From the NCBI GenBank assembly GCA_022709905.1, contig JAKLHY010000033.1:1-64000 (forward strand): 64,000 bases of DNA, read 5' to 3'. Source of the stretch: Verrucomicrobiota bacterium. Its GTDB lineage: Bacteria; Verrucomicrobiota; Verrucomicrobiia; Limisphaerales; UBA1319. Below are positions 44,575 to 54,100 of this stretch, piece by piece. Made by a program: the position numbers and the translations under genes. The notes beneath the pieces were generated by a model that ran no database searches, was not told where the DNA came from, and saw only the letters and a program-made list of their open reading frames with translations. Positions within the stretch are counted from its first letter, which is position 1; every line of letters starts with the position of its first letter.

Positions 44575-47500
44575 AACCTAACCGGTTCCAGAATCGTATG
44601 AACGGACCTGCTCGCTTTCCCCGATTGTCCGCGCCCCCAGCTCTCAACACTGCGCTGCCGGCGGCCAACCGCCAGGAACGCGGCGTCGCCCTGGTGATCA
44701 CCCTGATCATGCTCGCCATGGTCACGTTCATGGCCACGGCCTTTCTCGTTTTGAGCCGGAGGGAACGCGGGGTCGTCAAGGTTTCGGTCGATCAAACCAC
44801 AGCCGCTCTCATGGCGCAGACCGCCTCCGACCAGGCCATCGCCCAGACCGTGGGCGCGATGCTCGCCCGTTCCAACCTCTTTCACTATGACCTGATGGTT
44901 TCCACCAACTTCATTAATCCACGAGGGTTTGTCTCGGGCATCATTCATCCCACCAATGTGAGTTACTACCGGCGTGATGGATCTCCCATCACCAATAATG
45001 TCAATGATTACTTGCGGAATCTGGCCAACCTCTATTATCAGCCCCGGCCCCCGGTGTTTTATCCGACGTATCGAAGCAACAATCTCAGCCAGTTCGCCAG
45101 CAACGATTTCCGGTTTTACTATGACCTGAATCAAAACGAGCGCTTTGAGGACACCGGCTTGCTCATGGTCCTGAACAACTCTGGCCGAGCCGCTGGATTC
45201 AGCAATTATTTCGTGGGCGATCCGCAATGGATCGGCGTGCTCGAACAGCTCAACGCCATGCATTCGGCCTCGAACCGTTTCATCGGACGGTATGCGTTTG
45301 TCGTTTTGCCCTCCGGCAAAACCCTGGATTTAAACTACATTCATAACCAGGCGAAGTGGCGTTCTCGCAGTTCCAGTCCCTCGGCCCTCAATCGCTGGAC
45401 CTTCAGTCGCAACCAGGGCGTGGGCTCCTGGGAAATCAATCTCGGCGCGTTTTTGCGCGATCTCAATACCAACATCTGGCCAAATTATTCCTATAGTCAA
45501 GAGGGTCAGAATACGGGCGAGCCGTTTTGGGATGCCTATTCTCTGATTCGCTACCGCGCCAATGACCTCGGCAACGCCAGCAACACGCTGGGGCGAGTCT
45601 TTGCGCTGTCGGCCCCCAACATCCTGACACGAGATAGCATCGATCAGCATGCGGACGGGCCGTTTGACGGCAAACCCGATGATGATCGTCTCGACCTGTT
45701 TTGGGCCGGAAGCGAGAACGGCACCAACTACTACGATGTCCAGCAGTTGTTGAGCTTGCCGACCGCCCCGGATGGAATCAACATGGGGCGGAGGATCCAG
45801 GGCAGATCGAATCCTCCCACCCGCAACAGCAGTTATGATCGTTACACGTTCTATCGGTTGCTCGCTCAGCTCGGGGTGGATTCCAAGCCATCCTGGAACA
45901 ACAAAATCCACCTGAACTATCGGAATGACACCGGATTCAGCCCGACGAATCTCATCCGCTGGACGCCGATTGCCTTTTTCACCAACGCGGCGGATCGCAT
46001 ACTGCGATCGCAGTTCAACCTGAGCGTCACCAACATCCCGGTCTATCCGATGACCAACCGGCAGTACAACGCCGCCGTGCATCGGCTTCTTCAGGTGGCC
46101 GCCAATATCTTCGACGCAACCACCAACAGCCAGTTGCCCTCGGTGTTTCGTCCGATTTACGGCAAGTCCGCCAATAATGCCCAGGTCTACATCACCGGCT
46201 ATCGTTACGAGCCGACCTATGCCTTCCTGGCGCGCCCCTGGCGGGATCTCGATTCGCCGGCCGATCGCAACGCCCTTCAGCCCGAGGACAATGTGTTCGG
46301 AGTGCCCGTGGTGATCGGCGCCAAGAAATACTATCCAAATTTCAACGAGGCCACCATGCAGACGGTCGTCGATCTCACCCGCAAGCTCGAGGTCGTCAAG
46401 CGCGTGCCCACCTCGCAGCCGATCGCCACCAACCAGATGTATATCCTGGGCATCTCGAATGTCTTTGGCATTGAAGGCTGGAATTCCTACAGCAACGATT
46501 ACCGCGGCCGTCTCGAACTGCGGCTGACCAATCTCGTGACCATGGCCCTGGTGACCAGCAACCGGATGATCTGGCCACCCAACGGCGTGCCGCTGATCCA
46601 ACGGTTCGTCGCCCCGCCAGCCAAGGCTGACATCCAACAATGGTCCGCGAAGGAGTTTGACATTCATTTGATGACCAATGTCATTTTCCTCTCCAATGCC
46701 GTTTACTCATCGGTCGGAACGTTCCGGCCCATCATTCCGGCTCAGTTCCAGCTGCAGGCCGACATTCTCAATGTCACCAATCCGGTCATTCTCCTGATCA
46801 CCAATCGATTCCAGTACATTCTCATTGATCGCGCCAGCTCGCGAGTCGTCGATATGGTGAACATGGAAAAGCTGGTGACCCAGGTCAATCTGACTCAGGA
46901 ATTGACGGGGAACAACGCCGGTTCCGCGATGAACAACATCGAACGTACTTTATGGGATAGCCGCATGGGCATGACCAACCAGATTCAGGTCTCGCTCGGC
47001 AACGAGGAATCCCGCGGGATCTGGAATGCCTTCAGCCAAGATCCCGTTTCCGGCGATAACAAGGACAAATCGATCGATCGATTCCGTGTTTTCATGGGCT
47101 TGGCTCCCATCAACTATCCGAATGCGACGACCGAGATGCGGCCGGCGACCAGCGCGCAGACCCCGTTCAATCCCACCCGAAAATTCCTGATCACCAGCTC
47201 ACTGCAGGTCAACGATCCCCTGGTGCATTACACGCTCGAAGATCTCGTGGGCGGACGGTATTCGAACCAGGTGCAGGTCATCAAACCGCCCACCCGCGCC
47301 TTGCCCGCCAGCAACCTCGGATTGTTGAACGAGAAATTCCGGCCCTGGGGGGGTAACCCGGGCAAGGATACCGCCAACGATCAGACCGCTTACAGCCTGG
47401 CCTTCAAAGATCCCCAGATCCGCAAGTCGGATGATTGGTCTTTCCCAACCAACTTGTTTCCCAACATCGGCTGGCTGGGACAGGTGCATCGGGGCACTCC

Positions 47501-48182
47501 CTGGCAGACGGTTTATTTGAAGTCAACCGCCGCTGACGTTCAACGCTGGACCTTGGACTGGGCCACCCGGGCGGAAACCCATCCCACCAATGATTGGTGG
47601 CTGGTGGATCTGTTCACGACCGCGATCAACGAGAATGCGTCCCGGGGTCTGCTGTCGGTCAACCAGACCAACCTGGCCGCTTGGTCCGCCGCGCTCAGTA
47701 GCGTTGGCACCGTCTCGAATGCTTCCCCCAAGGCCGTCGACGTCCTGGTGCAGCCCGCCTCGCCTCAAATCCGGGCGATCGTCGATAACATTAATGCGAC
47801 CCGGGCCAGTCTGCCATTCCAGGCATTCTCCCAGCTGGGTCACGTGCTGGCCACACCGGCCTTGACCGTCAACTCGCCTTTCCTTGCCGCTGTCAATACC
47901 ACCACAGATACCGTCACCACCGATAAGATCTATGAGCGAATGCCCCAACAGGTGCTCTCCCTGCTCAAGTCCGATGAACCGCGCCTGGTCATTTACGCAT
48001 TAGGCCAAAGCCTGAGGCCCGCACCGAACTCTCTGGTCCTCGAACCGGGTTCCTATTATAGAATGTGCACGAATTATGAAGTCTCGGCCGAGGTGGCTTC
48101 GAAGACCGTCTTGCGCATCGAAGGTCCTCCGGCGAATCCGAGGGTGATTACCGAAAGCTACAACCTCCTGCCGTCTGAATGA
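44571..48182 (+). CDS. Giant GspK/PilX-like protein, Verru_Chthon cassette protein A-like
   Basis: A 1203-residue protein, about four times the size of ordinary GspK. A leader of about 38 residues is followed by RGVALVITLIMLAMVTFMAT, a PilX/GspK-like hydrophobic segment. The polar bulk is rich in Asn, Thr, Pro and Arg. A GspK-like region is visible near the start (ADDQA-like 'LMAQTASDQAIAQTVGAML'). The rest has no family that I recognise; TN, NR and TNP motifs recur. It overlaps the preceding and following genes by 4 bp each. It could cap the pseudopilus and carry a surface or cargo-binding region (inference). Confidence 0.7.
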   Translation: MKPNRFQNRMNGPARFPRLSAPPALNTALPAANRQERGVALVITLIMLAMVTFMATAFLVLSRRERGVVKVSVDQTTAALMAQTASDQAIAQTVGAMLARSNLFHYDLMVSTNFINPRGFVSGIIHPTNVSYYRRDGSPITNNVNDYLRNLANLYYQPRPPVFYPTYRSNNLSQFASNDFRFYYDLNQNERFEDTGLLMVLNNSGRAAGFSNYFVGDPQWIGVLEQLNAMHSASNRFIGRYAFVVLPSGKTLDLNYIHNQAKWRSRSSSPSALNRWTFSRNQGVGSWEINLGAFLRDLNTNIWPNYSYSQEGQNTGEPFWDAYSLIRYRANDLGNASNTLGRVFALSAPNILTRDSIDQHADGPFDGKPDDDRLDLFWAGSENGTNYYDVQQLLSLPTAPDGINMGRRIQGRSNPPTRNSSYDRYTFYRLLAQLGVDSKPSWNNKIHLNYRNDTGFSPTNLIRWTPIAFFTNAADRILRSQFNLSVTNIPVYPMTNRQYNAAVHRLLQVAANIFDATTNSQLPSVFRPIYGKSANNAQVYITGYRYEPTYAFLARPWRDLDSPADRNALQPEDNVFGVPVVIGAKKYYPNFNEATMQTVVDLTRKLEVVKRVPTSQPIATNQMYILGISNVFGIEGWNSYSNDYRGRLELRLTNLVTMALVTSNRMIWPPNGVPLIQRFVAPPAKADIQQWSAKEFDIHLMTNVIFLSNAVYSSVGTFRPIIPAQFQLQADILNVTNPVILLITNRFQYILIDRASSRVVDMVNMEKLVTQVNLTQELTGNNAGSAMNNIERTLWDSRMGMTNQIQVSLGNEESRGIWNAFSQDPVSGDNKDKSIDRFRVFMGLAPINYPNATTEMRPATSAQTPFNPTRKFLITSSLQVNDPLVHYTLEDLVGGRYSNQVQVIKPPTRALPASNLGLLNEKFRPWGGNPGKDTANDQTAYSLAFKDPQIRKSDDWSFPTNLFPNIGWLGQVHRGTPWQTVYLKSTAADVQRWTLDWATRAETHPTNDWWLVDLFTTAINENASRGLLSVNQTNLAAWSAALSSVGTVSNASPKAVDVLVQPASPQIRAIVDNINATRASLPFQAFSQLGHVLATPALTVNSPFLAAVNTTTDTVTTDKIYERMPQQVLSLLKSDEPRLVIYALGQSLRPAPNSLVLEPGSYYRMCTNYEVSAEVASKTVLRIEGPPANPRVITESYNLLPSE

Positions 48183-51100
48183 CGCCGCCAGGCAAGTGGG
48201 AACCTGATTTTATGCATTTGCGAACGCGAACCTGGTTTTTGATCGCCATCGTCTTACTGTTGCTCAGCGGTCTCTTTGGTTATCTGGGCCAACGAAAGGC
48301 CCAAAGAGATCGAGACCGCCAGAGCAAATCTCCTGTAGCCGAGGCACAAACCCCGCTGCTCTCCTCCTATCTCCTCTCCAATTCTCCACCCACCCTTGCC
48401 ACGCCCCAGCACCCGGCTCCCGCTCCCGCACCGGCGCCACTCGCCCGAGTTCCGGACCCCCGCCATCCCCATCGCCTCGTGAACTCCTCCCGCCCGATGG
48501 AGGAGCTTCGGCTGAGCGATACCGCCATTCTAATGCGCAACGCCGTCCTCGATACCTCCGCCGCCGAACCCCTGGATATTCCGGCGGATTGGCGGTCCAC
48601 CCAGGAGCCGGGCAGTTATCTTGTTCAGAGCAAAGGGCCATTGACCGACGGCTTTCGAGATGTGATCGCCCGAAGTGGCGGACGTGTTGTTTCTTACATT
48701 CCCAACAATACTTATCTGGTTCGGATTGAGGAAGCAGGCGCGAATGCGATTCGTCGCCATCCCTTCGCCCAAGCCGTTCTCCCGTTTGAACCCTACTACA
48801 AACTCGACAACCACCTCCTGGCGCATGTGTTTGACCAGAAACCCCTGGCCGAAGATGCCCGGATCGTCCTCACCGGTTTTCCCGGCGAAAAAGACCGGAT
48901 CACCGACGCTCTGGCCGGCTGGGGCGTCCCCGTGGTCGCCGAGGATCGTTCGCCGTTCGGGCCGATGTTGATTCTGGCGCCAGACACCGTGAACCTGAGG
49001 GAAATCGCCCAGTTAGCGGAAGTGCAGGTGCTCGAGGTGCGTCGCCCGCGCGCCCTGATGAATGATCTGGCCCGGGTGCGAGTTCAGGTATCGACCGACA
49101 CGATCGGAACCACGAATTACCTGGGGCTGACCGGCAAAGATATCCTCGTAAATATAAACGACACCGGGGTGGATGAACAGCATCCAGACCTGGTGGGGCG
49201 CGTTTCAGCGGCTGATCCCGCTTACCTGGTGGATCCGGACGGGCACGGGACGCATGTCGCGGGAATCATCGCCAGCAGCGGTGAGCATTCCGATTCCGTG
49301 ACCAATGCCCAAGGCTCCCTTTCCGGGGCCAATTTCCGCGGCATGGCGCCCGAGTCCAAGGTGTTCGTTCTGCCCATCAGCTTGTTAACCGGCCCCCTGC
49401 AGTCCGATGCTTATCTTCAGGAAACCGCCGCCAAGGCCGAGGCGTTCATTTCCAATAACAGCTGGAATTACCCCGGCAGCTACGACTACGACAGCGCGGC
49501 GGCGAGCTTCGATGCCGCGGTCAGAGACGCGCTTCCCGAGCAATCTGGATCCACGCCCATGATTTTTGTCTTTGCCGCCGGCAATAAAGGCGATGGCGAC
49601 GCCGATGGCCTGGGAGGCGAGAGCGGCAGCGTCCTTTCCCCGGCAACCGCCAAAAACGTCATTACGGTCGGAGCCATCGATAGCCCTCGGAATATCACCA
49701 ACGGCGTCGTCGAGTTTGATGATTTTGGGAACTTCGAAACCAATTATCCTTTCCTGGAAATGACCGATAGCGACAACCAGGTGTCGCCTTATTCGAGCCG
49801 GGGGAATGTGGGGCTTGGATTGGAAAGCGAGGTCGGCCGCTACAAGCCCGATGTCGTTGCCCCTGGATCGATGGTTCTCTCCACCCGATCGGGTCAATGG
49901 ACGATGCCCGAGTTTTTTACCGATGCCAGGCACAACCGATTCGAGAACCAGGTGGTCTCCCCGGGTGTCCTGAACAATTACTCGATCTACATTCCCCCGG
50001 AAGCCCAGCAGCTCCGGATTGAAATTGTGCCCAGCCGCCTGGGCAAGAGCGTGCCCGCCTTGCCGGTTTACATGAAATACGGCGATTTTCCCACCACCAA
50101 TGACTTCGTTACCACCAACAGCCTCGTGCTCGCGCCCGGCAATTTCCCGCTGCAAGAAGGCAACCTGTTCTATAGCATCGGCAATCCAACGACCAAGGAT
50201 ATCATTTTCGATCTCGAAACGATGCTCACAGTCACCAACGTTCCCGGCAATTATTTCGAGGTGCTGGGCGAGGTGGAAACCAACCTGGGCACGTACTATC
50301 GCTACGAATCGGGCACGAGCATGGCCGCGCCGGTCGTCTCCGGCTTGCTGGCCCTCATCCAGGAGTTCTTCGAGGAAAAATTGAACCGCGAATACAGCCC
50401 CGCGTTGCTCAAAGCCTTGATGATTAATGGAGCTCACTCGGTCAACTCCATTTACAGCCTCGGGCTGAGCGGCATCAACTACCAGGGCTGGGGATTGGTG
50501 AACCTGACCAACAGCATTCCCTCCGCGTTGACCAACCAGAATGAAGCCGAATGGCCGCTGCAGTTTTTCGACCAAAGCGTGTCCAACGCCCTGGCCACCG
50601 GCGAACAACGCACCTGGCGTCTGGCGCTCAAAGAGACGGCGATCCTCAGCCCCTTGCGCGCCACCCTCGTCTGGACCGATCCTCCGGGCAATCCCCTGGC
50701 CGGTGTCAAACTCGTCAACGACCTGGACCTGGTGCTGACGAACCTCACGACCGGGGATGTGTATTGGGGCAACGATATCCCCACCGGCAACGACTTCAAC
50801 CAGGTCGGCACAACCAACTATGTGGCCGATCGCGTCAATAATGTGGAGAACATTTTCCTCCGCGAGCCCCTGGGAACCAATTGGGCGCTCACCGTGTTCG
50901 CCCGGCGGGTTAATGTCAATGCCGTCACACTGCACACCAACGACATTGTCCAGGATTTCGCCCTCGTGATTTCTTGCGGAGACCTGAGCCTGACGAATCC
51001 GTTCACGCTGAACCTCGAGACAGCGCCCGAACCGATCCGGCCCCCGGTGATTGGCGTGACCAACGGTGTGCCGGTCCTGGGTCAGCGCGTGGGAGCCAAT

Positions 51101-54100
51101 TCCCCCCTTGTGGGCGAGGCCACAGGCTCGACCAACCAATGGCAGTTTTATGTATTTGAGAATATCTACGACACCAACAATCCCGTGATGATGACCAACG
51201 GCACCAATGTGGCCTTCATCACTTTCGTGCCTCCCAACCTCTCCCGGTCCCGCCTCATCGAGGCCGATATCGACCTCTACGTCTCGACCAATTCCGCCCT
51301 CACCAACCTGGACGCGGGCGTGATTGCCCTTGCCGATAAATCCACCAATCGCGGCGGCACCGAGCTGGTCTTCTACACCAATGCTCCCATCGGCCAGATC
51401 TATTACATCGGCGTTAAAGCCGAGGATCAGCAGGCCTCCGAATACGGCTTTGTCAGCCTGTCTTCCGATCGTCCCTTCGATGAAGACATCAACGGCAACC
51501 GCCTGGTGCACGTGATGCCGCCCAACCTCGAGATTCCCGACGGCTCGCCCCAAAAACCGGGAGGAGTCTACGCGTTTGGCGTGGCCACTCGCCCCATCAC
51601 GGTGCAACGCGTGGTGGTCACCAATATCATTGATCACGGCGATTTCGGCGACCTGTTCGGAAACCTGAGTCATCGCAGCGAATACGTGGTCCTCAACAGC
51701 CACTCGCTTTTGGGCAACTTCACCAGCGGCACCAATGTGCTGGTCTACGACGACAGCGATCGGGGGGACTTCCTGGGGAGCATGGAGAGCGATGGCCCCG
51801 GTTCGCTGAACAATTTCATCGGCCTGGATGGCGCCGGCGTCTGGCTCATGACCCTGGTCGATAGCTCCCTGTCCCACACGGGTCGTCTGACCCAATCCGA
51901 GATCTATATCGAACGCGCCCAGGAAGGTCTTTATGCTTCGGTTTGGCCGGGACGCTTTGTTTATTTCTATACCGATGTTCCCGACGACGCCGTTAAACTC
52001 ACGGTCACGCTTAGCGGCATGACCGAGGGCCTGCCCATGCCCCTCGAAGTCTACCTGCGACGCGAGGAATTGCCCACACGGTCCGCTTACGATAAGTACG
52101 CCCTGATTCCGCCTCCCGGCGGCAGCCTGATCCTTGGGACCAACGATGTCCCGCCCCTGACCATGGGACGCTACTACATCGGCGTGTTTAATCCCAACCC
52201 GGTCGTTGCCAGCTTCTACATTACCGTCGATGTCAAGCGCAGCCTTGATGCCGCCATCGTGGAGACCTTCGTCTCGACCAATACCCCCTTGGCGATCAAG
52301 GATGACGCCATCACGCGATCCACGGTCAACGTGACCGCTGACCGAATCCTCACCGATGTCAAAGTGGGTGTGAGATTGGATCATCCGCGCGCCTCGGACC
52401 TGGTGCTGCACTTGATCAGCCCGCAAGGCACGCGATTGCTCCTGGCGGAGAGCAGGGGAGGGATCGAGGCCGAGGGCTATGGCTCCGGCCAGATCGATCA
52501 AACTAACCTTGTTTTCGCCGGGTTCACCGAGAACACCAATCTGACCACCCAGCCGATCAAGACCGCTGTTCCTCCGTTCACAACCAACGCCACCATCACC
52601 CCGGTGTTCACCAATGACTTCGAAGGTCTAACCCCCGGATCCTATGGGCGCGGCAGTGTGGTGGACGGCTGGCTGGTCACCACTAATTCTGTCGATATCA
52701 TTACGACCAACAACGCCGTCATGGGCACCAACATCCTCGCCCTGAATATCGCCCGAATCACCCGGGGCGTCGCCACCATTCCCGGCAAACGCTATTGGCT
52801 CTCCTTCTACTTCAAATCGGGAGACACCAATGTGATCAGCGCGCAGATGGTTTTGGACGGAAAACTCCAGCCCTGGCTTGTCGCCACCAACTCCGAATGG
52901 CAGCCGTATTCGCTGGCCTTTACCGCCTCCCGAGCCGAAACCACCATCGAAATCGAGCCCGCCTTCCGTAACGATGTCCTGTTTGACGGTTTCAGCCTGA
53001 TCGAAGCCGGCGGGACCAAGTTTTATCTCCCCGAGGAATCGATGGAGATCTTTGAGGGCGAACCCAGCCTCGGCGAGTGGAAGATGGAGATCTGGGATGC
53101 CCGGGCGGGTGAACTGGATCCATCTCCCACTCTGATTACCTGGCAGCTTCAGATGACTTTTGTGGCGACGAATTACGGCGCGGTCACCCTCACCAACGGC
53201 GTGCCCTATAACAGCAGGGTCACCGGCGCTGAAACGAAATTCTTCATCGTCAACGCCCCTCAAGCGGCCCGATGGTCCACCAACTGGCTCTTCAGCTCCG
53301 GGGATGTGGTCCTGCTATACAATCCCGATGGCCTGCCCACCGGCGGCTCCGGCGATGTCGAGGTCGATAATGTTACTTCGGGGACCGAAGTGCTGATTCT
53401 GAATACCACCACCGCTCCGCTGCTGCGGCCCGGCCAACGCTATTATCTCGGCGTCAGAAATGCCGAACCGACCGAGACCAACAATTTTACCATTCTGGTC
53501 GAGTTTGATCGCTACGATCCCACCATCCCACCGGTGACGGCGCTGACCAATGGCGTGCCTCTGACCGCGGCCGTCGATCCTGGTGTGATCATGGATTATT
53601 ACCAGTTCGCCGTTACCACCAACGCCTCCTGGGCCACGTTCGAACTCAATCAGCTCAGCGGCAACGCCAATCTCTATTTGAAACGCGGCGGACCCTTGCC
53701 CACCACGGACAGTTATCATTATCTTAGTGAGAATCCAGGCTCCCAGGATGAACAAATCATCGTCCTGACCAATTCCTTGCCGACTCCTCTGGCCGCCGGA
53801 ATCTGGCTGTTGGGCGTCCAAAACATGGAAACCAATCCAGTGACTTACACCGTCGTGGCCACTGAATACTCGACTCCCATCCCCACCTTCATTCCGTTGA
53901 CCAACGGCGTGCCCTATCTCAGCACGATTTCAAACGCCATGGATTACTACGAGTTCTGGGTCGATCCCGATGCCTCGTGGGCCAGTTTTGAAGTCCTGAA
54001 TCCCGATGGAAATGTCAATCTGGTTCTGCGACGAGGGCCTCTCTTCCCCAGCCCGGTCTCGTTCGATTACGAAAGCATCAATCCGGGAACCAACGAGGAG

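Noticed and set aside
45330..46667. Minus-strand open frame (445 codons) opposite the A-like pseudopilin
   Set aside because: It is the antisense of a gene with coupled start and stop codons. No ribosome-binding site or protein motif is seen.
49385..52501. Long minus-strand open frame (1038 codons) opposite the S8 protease
   Set aside because: It lies entirely inside a coding gene with clear S8 motifs; its Gly/Asp/Ile/Val/His-rich translation has no family character. It is a consequence of GC-rich codon bias.
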